Below, one piece after another: positions 19,801 to 31,000 of a stretch of DNA of 64,000 bases. Under the pieces are notes generated by a model that was given only the letters and a program-made list of their open reading frames with translations, was not told the origin of the DNA and did not search any database. The stretch is from IMG/VR virus record IMGVR_UViG_3300008113_000012, positions 44,456 through 108,455 of that record. One strand, 5' to 3'. The DNA comes from a virus. A program made the position numbers and the translations under genes. Positions within the stretch are counted from its first letter, which is position 1; each line of letters opens with the position of its first letter.

Positions 19801-21994
19801 CACATTTACTATTAGTGCAATTAGTCCAACTGGTACTACATTTAATTTGACAAATAATTCAGGGTCAATGCAAATGGTTGAAGAAGGATGGGATCATGTC
19901 AATCCAGGAACTGAGCTTGTTCCGGCATTCGATGCATCGACTATCTATAGTATTGAACCAAGAATTACATATAGTGCTCCACCGTTTTCTACAGGCGGCG
20001 CCACAATTATTTCTCAACCACCAGGTGCAGCATATGCAGACATTGCATACGGTAATGGTAGATACGCTGCTATTCCTAATACTGGTAATGTTTTAGTTAA
20101 CTCAGTAAACGGATTAGATTGGGATCAAATTATTTTGCCTGCTTCTAGAGTATGGTCGAGTATTGCATACGGTAACAAGTATTGGGTAATTATATCTAGC
20201 AACAGCTCGGTAACTGGGTCAACAGTATTATATTCTAATAGCAATCTAGCAACTTGGAAATCAACTAGTTTACCAGCAGCGGGTACTATAGAGAGTCCCG
20301 TAACATGGAGTAAAGTAGTATACGGCAATGGAAGATTTATTGCCATTACTTCAAACAGCAATGTTACTGCATATAGTACAAACTACGGTGCTAACTGGAC
20401 TAACGGCGGAGTATTAGCTGCCGCTTTATGGAGCGATATAGCCTACGGCGATAATAAATTTGTTGTAATTACTTCAAACGGAACAGCAGCAGCGTATAGC
20501 ACAAATGGAATCTCATGGACTCCTACAGTTCTACCTACTAATACTACTTGGGCTAGTGTTTCATACGGCAATGGTAGATTTGTTGCGGTTGCATCAGCGC
20601 CTGGTAAAGCCGCTTACAGCTTAGACGGAATTAATTGGGTAAGTTCTTTATATGACATATTTGCAACTAACATTGCATACGGCAACGGAGTCTTTGTTGC
20701 AACAGGGCACGAACCTTCACCGTCATCTGCTCTAGCATATATTAGCGAAGACGGCAATCGCTGGACTACTAGAGATTCTCAACTTAATATGGGGCATGTA
20801 ACGTTTGGATTAACTGACACGTATGACGGGTTGTTTGTTAGTGTAAAAGGACAAAGTTTTGCTAATATAATAGAAGCAGGCTCGGTAACTAAATCAAGGC
20901 CTGTTATTAATAGTGGAGTTATTATTGGTATTAACGAATGGGAACCAGGCGGCAATTACAGTACAGCTCCAACAGTTACAATCACAGATTCTAATGCAAC
21001 ACTAGTAGCATCAGTTCTTCCACTACTGGGTAACGGTGTATTAGCAAGCCCTACATTTATAAACAACGGTGTAGGTTATAATACCAATACAACTGTAATT
21101 AATATTACTGGACTAGGTTACGCAGATAGTTTTCAAATTGGTAGTAGTTTAATTATAATAGACTTGGATAGATTGCCGAGTTCTGGAGACAACTTAGCCA
21201 TTGCAGATAATTCTACTATCTATAAGGTAACTAGTGCAGAATTATTAGACGGCACACTAGCACCAAATATTACAGCACGAGTAAATATTGATCCTCCTAT
21301 GACTGTAGGATTGTCCCCTACTAACGGAAGACTTGTAAGTGTTCGTACAAAATATAGTCAGGTTCGATTGACAAATCACGATCTATTAAACATAGGCTTT
21401 GGTAACTTTGAGCAATCTAACTATCCAAGATTACCTGAAACAACTGTATTATCTCCGCAAAACGAAGCAATTGAAAGCAATTTTGGTCGAGTGTTTTACA
21501 GTTCAACAGATCAAGACGGTAACTTCCGTGTAGGTAAATTGTTTGCCGTAGAGCAAGCTACTGGTATTGTTACACTAAGTGCTAGTCAATTTGGATTAAG
21601 CGGACTAAGCGAGTTAAAACTTGGAGGTATTGCTGTTGGAGGCAACAGTGTTATTATTACACAATTTAGCACAGACAGTACATTCGTAGCAAATAGTAAC
21701 AATATTATTGCAACACAAAAAGCAATTAAAGCATACTTAGGTGCAAGATTAAGTCAAGGTGGATCTAATACATTTACTGGCGAATTAACTGCTGGAACAG
21801 TCAAGGTTGGTGGTCCAGACAAAATTCAAAGTACTGTTTCTGAAGGCAATGACGGGTCTGTAGTTAATATGACAAGTTTAACAAATATTCGCGGTGTAGG
21901 TGACGGAGTCGATGCTGCGTACGGTGCATGGGACGGTGATGGTATGGCAATGTTCTTCTTCCAGAAGAGTTTTGCCTCAGGAACAGCAATATAA
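13823..21994 (+). CDS. Giant modular tail/adhesin protein (2723 aa)
   Basis: Parts in order: seven chitin-binding-like modules in the first ~450 residues with the pattern W.G.W...T.Y..GDIV.YG...Y.C..HTS; a pectin-lyase-like section (YYVTPDGTDLPGSGRTWDNP near 510) interrupted by one helical module (RDTGYLIDAIIFDLSRGGN near 593); helix continuation (MFYVQNATGIRNMTL, GGRIRATNGNSSYGTFGVIA); a GSGAKFNI...GDG-type module near 1115-1190; six or more ~65-residue units with IVFTGTTFGGI (about 1490-1890); a propeller-like stretch of seven ..YGNGRFV.I....YS.NG..W units (about 2070-2340); and a C-terminal knob (STDQDGNFRVGKLFAVEQAT). Start supported by AAGGAAAATTTAAA. Likely a baseplate-anchored host-surface binding protein. 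Homologous over its length to the 22073 gene. Confidence 0.72.
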   Translation: MAAEFKIGRLRYTWKGAWGTATFYNRDAVASFDGKTYVCLVPHTSSQFYSDYNYVDPVNGSAPRWTLMLDGTSWKGEWQPLTSYTLGAIVLYGGSLYKRIVNAPSGPTFNTANWEIYIDVNSNWAGEWITATLYKLGDIVKYGATTYRCIVQHTSALLLETNLANWEIVEAGIEFKGTWNPSAVRYKVNDIVKYGPDLWIANVGHTSALPFNASTDIENTLLSWRLWLPGAEYTTSWSSTTIYQPGEVVMYGGYSYVNLTINNQNILPTAPGSDWEVVTTGYSFQNDWLVGTAYKIGSVVRRGGNLFEAIIDTQGEDPTEATVTVNYTAAGSSGTTLVVNDTTGIYPGMIISGDGFGLGQFVTEVVDGTTLAISLAPDNTIIDNYPLSLTGVNGTDWKLITPGIRWRNRWLAGSTYVVGDIAIWNNATYKCVKTNVASTPNRPDNNITNDIWILHLPHDQYNVLNLPGDMVVNTDGTNEALSIGPEGFLLKSINGIPTWSNVFQTPAVYYVTPDGTDLPGSGRTWDNPYKSIKYACDQINTGIFNLFAKTRLLNNKEFLVEEVVQWQIYQVAQGNAPFTINVFPDEFKTRRDTGYLIDAIIFDLSRGGNSQTVAFVLSFFDRESDNKFVTDEVADEIDTFIATLNHLFDIILDVLNGVTVTPSYIDLNNVVTDLVQVIGAPVEVLVINLVNDYRSIIITPLVDANTNNVPPENQGLTSTVMVKTGAFFEDLPIVVPSNTALVGDELRGTVVSPKVTINTIITRTLASTNVFVTVSTVGMVEGMGVQFVSSNPVDDKTTIFGGVTAGQTYYIVGEITATQFQVSETVGGSPITVTNNIGVMKIYGGDALKDMFYVQNATGIRNMTLTGLLGTLTDVNDFNTRRPTGGAYVSLDPGSGPDDTSAWIIKRSPYIQNVTTFGIGCVGLKVDGTLHLGGNKSVVANDFTQILSDGIGAWITGPDALSELVSVFSYYNYAGYFAEDGGRIRATNGNSSYGTFGVIAEGFNEDEDPILGNIFNRYFEATAEPFSSLGSNAEILKLQYSHAGEMYVVPTTNLLNYSNLFTNWSSDGGVTLIQSIVSPFGISNAWLSIGNTSAADANLFYQDITITPSGAQYTEVEGTNVPGEGSGSGAKFNITVTSTEYLIAVFDGGTGYVATNKIRILGSQLGGVDGENDLVITVTGLLGTAISTVSITPTGEYPNTVQVGSIQPYTFSIYCKKGTATLFEVIATFSGYSTASSGITFNFNTLEVTPFALTGGLTPTVYSAIPVSGAEGWYRLSFRFNDVSALNSSLRITIYPRSRNGSSSYTLLYGSQLELGNTIGFYLDTTTNKFTSYANFEITGAGTGVSVVGDEIRTKSVYQTRLLEVNSVTGGQNYLVSTNNGQAGTFATFTIAASDQAGEKEYLGMRLFINSGTGAGQYGTISFFDTLLKTASIVKESFIPVEITSTETTTDTFTLSGPSDVNSLYVGQIVQFVPTTYNVSVGIVSQSSVSATATTGGTVNTITVTSTSSLTVDMPIVFTGVTFGGVTSNFTYYVLTIIDDTNIQVSTLIGGAVVLLTTVSPGLMQLNYPNNTSYLQGITTNMQVNLPIYFTGNPLSSIVAGTTYFINEIYDGTNFTISPSLITLTATNTTTVSNTITVNDTTGLKSLTPVIFTGTSFGGVLANTKYYINHVVDASKITISASVTTTTITSTKITSNLITATSTTGFIIGNPIVFTGTTFGGIVNDQTYFILYVANSTKFTVSNTSVALNIAVSETTVSTDPTRPNELTVASSNNLTPLNPIVFTGTTFGGITANITYFVNRIIDAQHITVSPSIISATATETEAVSNLITVNDTTGFVPNNPVIFSGDTFGGLVSGTVYYVSAVNSITSFTVSTVPSGSAVTLTDGFGIITVRTTSANVTLTSATGSFAGTTRLGGAPVSLTTATGNCITRTTGASVALTTATGTLTATTTSAKEVLSNDFGSMNGIFEVPLIGGVVRGDHYYVKSILPGSTNTFTISAISPTGTTFNLTNNSGSMQMVEEGWDHVNPGTELVPAFDASTIYSIEPRITYSAPPFSTGGATIISQPPGAAYADIAYGNGRYAAIPNTGNVLVNSVNGLDWDQIILPASRVWSSIAYGNKYWVIISSNSSVTGSTVLYSNSNLATWKSTSLPAAGTIESPVTWSKVVYGNGRFIAITSNSNVTAYSTNYGANWTNGGVLAAALWSDIAYGDNKFVVITSNGTAAAYSTNGISWTPTVLPTNTTWASVSYGNGRFVAVASAPGKAAYSLDGINWVSSLYDIFATNIAYGNGVFVATGHEPSPSSALAYISEDGNRWTTRDSQLNMGHVTFGLTDTYDGLFVSVKGQSFANIIEAGSVTKSRPVINSGVIIGINEWEPGGNYSTAPTVTITDSNATLVASVLPLLGNGVLASPTFINNGVGYNTNTTVINITGLGYADSFQIGSSLIIIDLDRLPSSGDNLAIADNSTIYKVTSAELLDGTLAPNITARVNIDPPMTVGLSPTNGRLVSVRTKYSQVRLTNHDLLNIGFGNFEQSNYPRLPETTVLSPQNEAIESNFGRVFYSSTDQDGNFRVGKLFAVEQATGIVTLSASQFGLSGLSELKLGGIAVGGNSVIITQFSTDSTFVANSNNIIATQKAIKAYLGARLSQGGSNTFTGELTAGTVKVGGPDKIQSTVSEGNDGSVVNMTSLTNIRGVGDGVDAAYGAWDGDGMAMFFFQKSFASGTAI
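18954..19194 (+). repeat. 34-bp direct repeat inside the giant protein
   Basis: Bases 18954-18987 and 19161-19194 are identical over 34 bp (start CAATTGTATTTACAGGTACA), 207 bp apart, which equals one IVFTGTTFGG unit plus linker. This marks recent duplication or gene conversion among the tandem units. Confidence 0.85.
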
Positions 21995-22022
21995 TGATGT
22001 TCTTACAGAGAAAGGTAATAGA

Positions 22023-22041
22023 AAGTGTAAGATTTACACTT
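22023..22041 (+). other. Intergenic hairpin before the giant fibre gene
   Basis: A perfect 8-bp stem AAGTGTAA/TTACACTT with a GAT loop ends two bases before the late promoter octamer at 22043. It could be a weak terminator or processing site for transcripts arriving from the preceding gene; no T run follows. Confidence 0.45.
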
Positions 22042-22042
22042 A

Positions 22043-22050
22043 GATAAATA
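22043..22050 (+). promoter_or_regulatory. Late promoter GATAAATA
   Basis: Matches the late octamer; predicted start near 22056, giving a 17-nt leader with AAGGA before the ATG at 22073. Confidence 0.7.
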
Positions 22051-22072
22051 TAATGTAAAAGGATGAAAGCAA

Positions 22073-25000
22073 ATGGCTGAATTTAAACTAGGTAGAATTA
22101 GATTTGTATGGAAAGGTCAATGGACTGTAGGAACGCCATATCTAATTGATGACGTCGTGAGTAACGGCGGAAAAAGTTATATTTGTGTTGTAAATCATAC
22201 AGCATCTAGTTTATTCGATACAGACTTAGATTTTACACCAACAAAGTGGAATATTGTAGCTGACGGAACACAATGGAATGGTGACTGGGCTTCAGGAACA
22301 TATTATAATCCAGGTGCCGTTGTTAAGTATGGTGCAGTAGTTTATATTTGTGCAACAGGACATACTTCAGCCACCTATATTGCCCCAACATATTTAGGTT
22401 TAGAAGACGACTTAGAAAAGTGGGAAGTATTTGCAACATCATTCGAATGGAAAAGCAACTGGGCAACTTCTACAAGATATAAGCTAAATGATTTTGTAGT
22501 ATATGGCGGGACTACTTATGTTTGCACAGAAGGCCACGTTAGTGCTGCTACTGCAACACTAGGATTAGAGGATGATTCCGACAAGTGGGATATTTTTAAT
22601 CAAGGTGTTACCTATCTTGGTGACTGGAATGATGCAAGTATACGCTATAAGGAAAATGACGTAGTTAAATACGGAGCAAATTTATGGATTTGCGTCGATT
22701 ATCATACAAGTGAAGACCCGTTCGATGAAACAAAGTGGGATATATTTGTAAACGGTTTTGAATTTGAAAGCTCATGGAATAATAGTACAGAGTACCAACA
22801 AGGAGATGTTGTAACATATGGCGGTTATTCATATATTGCTAAAACAATTAACATTAATAAACAACCTACAAGTAATCTAGCAGACTGGAGTGTTTACACT
22901 ACAGGATTTAGTTTTACAGGAGAGTGGGATGTTGCTACAAATTATAAAATTGGATCAGTTATTAGGTATGGTGCATACACTTACGTATCAAAAGTTGATA
23001 ATCTAGGACAGACTCCAACCAACACTACCTATTGGGATTTATTAAACAACGGTTTTAGATGGACATCGACACCTGAGACATATCTAGCAGTAGCATCTGT
23101 TGGTGCAACTGGTTTAGGACAAGGTGCAAAATTTGATGTTACTCGTTCAAATACAGTATACACTGTAACAATTGCAAGTGGATTCCCAGGAACTGATTAT
23201 GCAGTCGGTGATAAAGTTAAAATATTAGGATCACTAGTCGGTGGCACTACACAAGCTAATGATATTACACTTACAGTTACTGGCATTACTGGCGGCGGTT
23301 CTACAGGACCGTTATCAACATTTACATGGACTGGCGCAGCAATTTCTTGGGCAGTTGATGTTAGTTATTTGTTAGGCGACATTGTATCGTTTAGTGCTAA
23401 TTCATACATATGTATTGACCCCCACCTTTCAAGTTTATTAAACAGACCTGACGCGGACACAGTTGGAGACTATTGGAATTTATTAACTGCTGGAGCAGAA
23501 TATAACGTTCTATTAGAAACTGGTGATTTGGTATACTACGGTGCAAACGGTCCGACTAGACTACCAGTCGGTATTAACGGTCAAGTTTTGCGAAGCCAAG
23601 ACGGATTCCCAATTTGGGCAAATTACGGTCTTATCAACAACTTAGTATACGTTGGACCACTAGGACGAGATGTAGCGTATCCAGCCGCTGGTGCAACAAT
23701 CGATCAGCCATGGAAAACTGTAAAATTTGCAACAAAACAAATTGAGGAAGGATACTTATATCCTAATGCAAGAACACTGTTGGCAAAAAATAAACAGTTT
23801 ATTATGAAAGAAATTACCAATTGGGTAATCTATACATATACAGTTGATATTACTGAGTCAACTGCTCTTACTGATGTGTTTACTTGTGCAAGCACTGCTA
23901 ACCTAACAGCAAATATGCCAATTGAGTTCTCTGGAACACTTGGCGGAGTTACAGCAGGACAAAAATATTATGTAAAAACTGTTGTAAGCAGTACAACATT
24001 TACAATTTCAGAAGCATTAGGTGGAACATTAAAACAATTAACTGATGCTACAGGTTCAATGACCGGTACACTATCATACGATAGTGATTTCTGTGAACGT
24101 GATGTTGGATTAATTGTTGAAGCATTAAAACACGATATTGCACATGGAGGAAATAGTAAGATTACTCTTGCCGCCAAGGCATATTACACACCGGCAGGCA
24201 ATGCATATATTAACAGTAATTTTGGAACACAAAAAATTCAAACTATTGCTGCATATAACTACTTAACTACTCTAGTAGTTAACGTTCTTAATAACGAGCC
24301 GTGGAGAAATTATCAAGCATTCAACGGTATTACTAATGGTATAACACAAGTTGTTGACGAATCATTACCTGTTGAAGCAGGAGTAACTACTACAGTTGGT
24401 GCACTGATGTCTATTATCACAACAGGTATCAATGTAGGTAATGCAACAGCAATCCCTGCACCAATTTATCCCAACACAACTATATCTGTCAAGACAGGTA
24501 CTTTTGCAGAAGTGTTGCCAATGGTTATTTCTCCATTTACTGCGGTGGTAGGAGACGAATTAAGAAGTACCGTAATTCAACCAGCACTAGCAAACGACTT
24601 GCTAGTGAACGACAAACCAAAAGCTACATCAGCACTAACTCGTATTAGTAATATTGTTAGCGATGTAATTCAAAATGTTGAGATAACCCCAACATCTGGC
24701 AACACTGAAACACAACTATATGTTGGCGGATACGCAGGCAACAGTACAACTACTACCGCAGTTGGAACCAAGACTGCAATTGTTTCAGCTATCTTATCAG
24801 GTGGACTTGGATCTGTTCCAAGTACAGTCTTAATAGACCCAACAGGGTATGATGCTGGATTTGAAAATGCTCGTAGACTAATTGTTTTAAACAAGGCATT
24901 CTTACAAGCTGAAATCGCTGCATACATGACAGTGAACTATAACACATTATGGAACACTACACTAACTGCTCCACAACGTGCAGCATGGTCTACTGAAGTT

Positions 25001-28000
25001 GGTTATCTTGTTGATGCACTAGCATATGATTTAACTTATGGCGGAAACTTAGAGAGTATAGTTACTGCACGTTTATATTATCCTTCAGGAGTATTTGCTG
25101 CACACTTAGGTGTAAAAGCCGCAGCAATTGCAATCTACTCACGTTTAGTAGCAATTATAAACTTCATTGCTGTAGGTGATAATAGTCCTAGCAGCTGGAC
25201 TAAGTCTGTAGGTAATGCACTTAACCAAGACGACTCTCTGCCACACGGTTCTGTAAATGCAGGAGTATTTGCAGAAGATAGGGTTCAAGAAATTTATACT
25301 TCAATTGATACAGAAGATCTTCCATTAACTGTTGAGCCTAGTATTACTTGGGTAACTGGTGGTCTAGTTGATGCTAAGAATGCAATTCAATCGTTAAAGG
25401 CAGGTATACAAGCGGGCGCCATTGAATATATTAACACAAATTATCCAACTTTAGTTTACGATACTGCCGCACATGCTATTGACGTTGGTTATCTAGTTGA
25501 TGCAGTTGCGTATGATATAATGTTTGGTGCTAACTTCCGCTCTATTAGAGTAGGTATGTTGTATTTCAGAGGAACTGCAAGTACTGAATTAAGTGTATCC
25601 ACAGATTTACCAGAATTACTAGATACTGTCACGTATGTTGACATTGCTATCAAACAAATTACCAACGGACAAGTAGGTTCAGTAGGTAGCGAACTAGCAG
25701 TATCAAGAGCCATAGCTAGTGCAGATGTAATTTATGATATTGTTGCTAGCGGATTAGGTGCAGTACCGTCATTAGTATTACCAGACCCAGTAGGTTATGA
25801 TATTAATTATTCAAGAGCAAGAGCACAGATTGTACAAAATTATGCTTTTATTAAAGCTGAGATTGCAGCATTCTTAAATCTAAACTACAACGCAGTTTGG
25901 GTTAGCCTTGGAGCAACAGGACAAGCAGGATGTGCTAGAGATATTGGTTACATCTTAGACGGTGTACGTTATGATATTACCTATGGTGGCAATACACAAT
26001 CATTAATTGTAGGCAGTGCTTACTATTCGAATTATGATTCAACTATTGATCTTGGTGAGATTGCAGCAACAGTTGCAGCCTACGCTAGAATTAAAACAAT
26101 TATTGGACAAATTGCACAAGCACAGGCAGTGACAATTACTCCCGGTAATGCAGTTTCTCAAGTTGGTGTAGGTGTTAGTGGCGGCAACGCTGCATCTGCG
26201 ACATTTGCACAAGATCGTGTACAAGATGTTATTGACTGGATCAATAATGGCGACGCTAATGCAACCATTGCACCTGATACTACATGGGCAACTTCGGCAA
26301 TAGAAACAGCATTTGCTGCCTTGCAAGATAAGAAAACAGAAATTGTTGCAGATGTAACATGGTGGGTCTACAAGAACTATCAAGATGTAAACTTTAACGA
26401 AGAACTATGTGCTAGAGATACTGGCTATATGGTTGATGCAATAAGCTATGATGTAGCATTTGGCAGTAACTTTGCTGCTATTACAGCAGGTAGAGCACTA
26501 CAACGTGCTACTGTTTCTGCTACGGTTGTTACAACAACTCAACGTCAAGCTGAACTAGGTGCTATTAATTTCTTAAAATACAAAGCTAAGACAGTGGCAG
26601 CTACAGGTGCAGTTGCACAGACTAAAGCTATTATATCTGATGTAATTGCAACTATTAATGGTGGATCAATTCCTCGACTACAGTGGAACAATCCTTCAAC
26701 AATCACTAGTGCGTATGCTGCCGCAACAGTATTGCTAAGAGATAATAAGGCATTTATTCAAGCAGAAATCACCGCATGGATTGATGTACAAATTGGTTTA
26801 GGTACTAGTGGATTTGTTGGTTTAGAATTCAGCAGAGCAGCATGTGAACGAGATGTTGGCTTAATTGTTGAAGCACTGGTATATGACTTAACATACGGCT
26901 ACGGTGTTGGTAACATTGGTAAAATTGCTACACTGATTGCAGGTAAAGCATATTATTCTGCATTAACTGGCGCCCTTGAAATTGACTCAGGTGACACAAC
27001 TGCTACTGTTGCAGCTTACAATAGATTAAAATCTGTTGCACAAAGTGTAGTACAAGATAATGCAGTAACACCAAGTGCAGGCAACACAGTTTCTCAAGTA
27101 AGAGCAGCATCTGGACAAACAGTTGGGTCAGGTGCAACAGCTACCTCAGTCGGAACTTTAGTTGATGTTATTACTAATATAATCACAAACGGATTAACAA
27201 CAGGTGTTCCTACTATAACAATTACCGCAGTAGCCGGAGGCACTACATTTACTAGCGGAACACATAATCTTGCAGTAGGAGATGTTGTTATTCCACAAGC
27301 GACAGGTAACGGTTTAGTTAGTGGAACAAGATATTATGTTGCATCTACTCCTTTAGGCACAACATTTACGTTGGCTGCATATCAAGGTGGCGCAGCAATT
27401 ACTACATTTACTAACGGTACTGGTTTAACTATTCTTGCTGAAATCAACAATTTGCCAAGTACAAGTTGGGTTATTGCAGGTCTAGTAACACAAAGAAATA
27501 ATCTACAAGCAACTAAAGCCACAATTAAAAATCAGATTACAGCGTATATTGAAACTAATTTTCCAACATTGTCATATGACTCAGCAACTTGCGAAAGAGA
27601 CATTGGGCTAATTATTGATTACATTGCCTATGATATGATGTTTGACAGCAACTATCTAACAATAACATCAGCTAGAAGTTATTTTAGAGCACAGGCTGAA
27701 CTAGTGTTAGGCGGGCAAAAAGAAGCAACAGTTGCATCGTTTAGATATCTTAAAACTCTATTGTTAACAGCAGTAGACGGTGATACTACTGCCACTCGTA
27801 GATTAAAAGTATTAATGGATATTATTATTGATACAATGGTTAACGGAACAGGATCAACTGCTGAAGTAGTAGGTACTGTTACTTACAAAAATGATGTAGG
27901 AATGTTTACTGGAGCAGAAGTTTTAAGATTAAATAAAAACTTCCTTGCAGAAGAAGCAACAGCATGGATTAAGCAAAACTTCAGCGGTACTGTAACTAGT

Positions 28001-31000
28001 GTAACTGCGTCATCTGACTTATACACTTCAAGTGCAGCACACAACTTAAAAGTTGGCGACCCCGTTGTATTCTCAGGAACAGCAATTGCCGGTAGCGGAA
28101 TTACTGTTGGAACAACGTACTTTGTATTGACTACTCCAAGTGCTACTACTTTAACAATTACTAATGCGCAAAACGGCACAACTCCCGTTAATGTAACAGC
28201 TGACGGTACCGGCTCAATGATTGTTAGATACTCATTTGATGAAGTATTGTTTGCCAAAGATATAGAAGAATACATTGAAGGTATTGTATATGATTTAGGG
28301 TATACTGGAAATTACAAAACTTTACGTGTTGCTGAATTATATAATAACACAGTATCTGGATCACAAACAGCTAACATGTTCTATGTTAGTAACGGTACTG
28401 GTTTAAGAAACTGCACACTAGCGGGCTTAAGCGGAACATTAACCGAAAGTAACGACTTTGGAACTAAGCGTCCAACTGCTGGTGCTTACGTAGCTTTAAA
28501 TCCAGGCTTTGGTCCTAACGACTCGAACGTATGGGTACAACAACGTTCACATTATTCTCAGAACGTTACTATGTTCGGCGTTGGCTGTTCTGGTGCCAAG
28601 ATTGATGGCGCTATACATGCTGGCGGTAATCGCTCAATGGTTAAGAACGACTTTACAACTATTATCAGCGATGGTTTTGGTGTATGGTGTACAGGCGCTA
28701 ACTCATTAACAGAACTTGTTTCAGTGTTTAACTACTATGGTTATGCGGGTTACATGGCAGAACTAGGCGGACGTATACGTGCTACTAACGGTAACAGCTC
28801 TTACGGTTCATTCGGTGTTATTGCTGAAGGTACTGATACATACGAGCAACCAATTTTTGCAGTAGTTGACAACGCAGGACAGCAGGCAGTTATTACTGAA
28901 ACAGTCGTTAACAGTATTGCAGGAACTGTTTCACGCCTTGAATTCAGCAATGCAGGTACTAACTACACTAACGTAGATATTGGTGTTAGTGGTGACGGTA
29001 TTAATGCAACTGCCATTGGGGATGAATTCCGTGACGGGGCTATCTTTGAAACAAGAATTATCGACTTAGATGACGGACAAGGTTTTGGCGGTACTAACTA
29101 TATCAATGCAATTAACGCTGCTCAAAGTGGCGATACTGCAAGTATTACAATTGCCAACTCTGATGTTGCATTATCAACTGCGTACCCTTCAATGCGTATT
29201 CAAATTACAGGCGGCTCTGGTATTGGACAATATGCAAATATTTTAACATATAATAACGGTACTAAAGTTGCACAGGTTATTAAAGATAGTTTTACAGCAT
29301 TAACTGTGACCACTACTACAATTACCAATAACTTGTTAACTGTAGCAAGCACAGCAACTATAACTCCTGGACAACAGATTTATCTAGGCGGAACTGCTAA
29401 CGGAGTTACGGCAAATGTATTGTACTATGTAAGAACTGCTAACTTCTCAGCTACACAGTTCTCTGTAAGTCTAACAGGCGCAGCCGGTACAGCAGTAACT
29501 ATTTCAGCGAACGGGGCAGTAAGTATTCCGTTGTATGCTGCTGGGTGGGATCATGTAATTCCAGGAACTACTATTGTTGCTGGTTTAGATTTAACATCTT
29601 CATATATTATTGAACCTAGAATTAGTTATACAGCTCCAGGTTATACTGCTACATCACGTACTATCCCAAGTGCTGCTTACAAAGCTGTTGCATATGGTAC
29701 AGGTAGATATGTTGCAGTAGGATCAAGTGGAACAACTACTGCATACAGCTTAAATGGAAAAGCATGGACAGCAGGCGGTGCACTTGGTGCTAGTGCATCA
29801 TGGACTGACATAGTGTTTGGTGGTGGACAAGGTGCAGTAGCCACTGCTCAAGTAGGTGGCTTAGGTGGCGCTGGCGCAGTGTTATCTGTAACAATGGGCG
29901 CCGTTAACAGTGTTGGAGATCCTGGTATAGATCAAGTAGTATCAGTCCAAATTGTCGATGGTGGTTATAACTATACAACACCACCGTCAATTATATTTAC
30001 AGGTACTGGTCTAGGTGCTGCTGCTACGTGTACTGTACTGAATGGAAAAATTGATTCTGTAACTATTGTTACTAACGGCTCAGGATATACTGTTGCACCA
30101 ACAGCAACAGCAGTATCGTCTAGAATTACCAAAATGGATATTAGCACATGGGGTCGTGGCTATACTGCTGCTCCAAGCGTGTCTCTAACTGCACCGTTTA
30201 CAGCAACAGCTTGGACGTCAGGCGGCGCTGCTACAGCAGGCACATACTATTCGTATGTAAACACAGTTGGTTTAGATAATATTACAAATTTCTATCTTGC
30301 TGGTGCAAGCGGAACCTTTAGTGCAGCCGCCCCAACATTCCAAACTGGAACTGGTGCAAGCGGAATATATGGTGTTGCATTAACTTATGTAGGAACACAG
30401 GCTAGAGGTACAGCAGTTTTAAGCAATACTGGTGTAAGCAGTATTACTATTAACGATCCAGGATTTGGTTATACAACAACGCCAACAATTACCATTATTG
30501 ATCCTTTGGCCAAGTTTGTTGCTATTGCAACCGGATCAACAACTAGTTCTTACTTACCAGCTAGCTCAGCAGTTGGCGCAGCCTGGATTGCAGGCGGCGC
30601 ACTACCAACTAGTACTATGGTTAGCCTAGCCTACGGCAATGGCTTCTACGTTACAGTTGGTGGAACATCAAGCGCATCATCGAGTACTACAGGAACAAGT
30701 TGGGTACCAAGAACATTACCTACACTAGGAGCAGGCACTTATTCATCTGTAGCCTACGGTAACGGATATTTTGTTGCAATCAGTACTGGCAGCAATGCAA
30801 CAGCAGTCAGTTCTAGTGGCACAACATGGGCAGCAGGCGGCAATTTACCTTCTAGTACAACATGGACAAGTGTTGCCTACGGTAACGGACGTTTTGTTGC
30901 TATTGCAAACGGACCAAGTAGAACAGTTGCCTACAGCATAAACAACGGTACAACATGGGCAGCAGCAAGTCCAGGACTACCGTCAAGCCAAGCATGGAGC

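Noticed and set aside
26039-26383. Cysteine-rich open frame on the minus strand inside the giant gene
   Set aside because: It is antisense to Asn/Ala-rich codons of a well supported plus-strand gene and has no ribosome site or promoter; the cysteines are a codon artefact.
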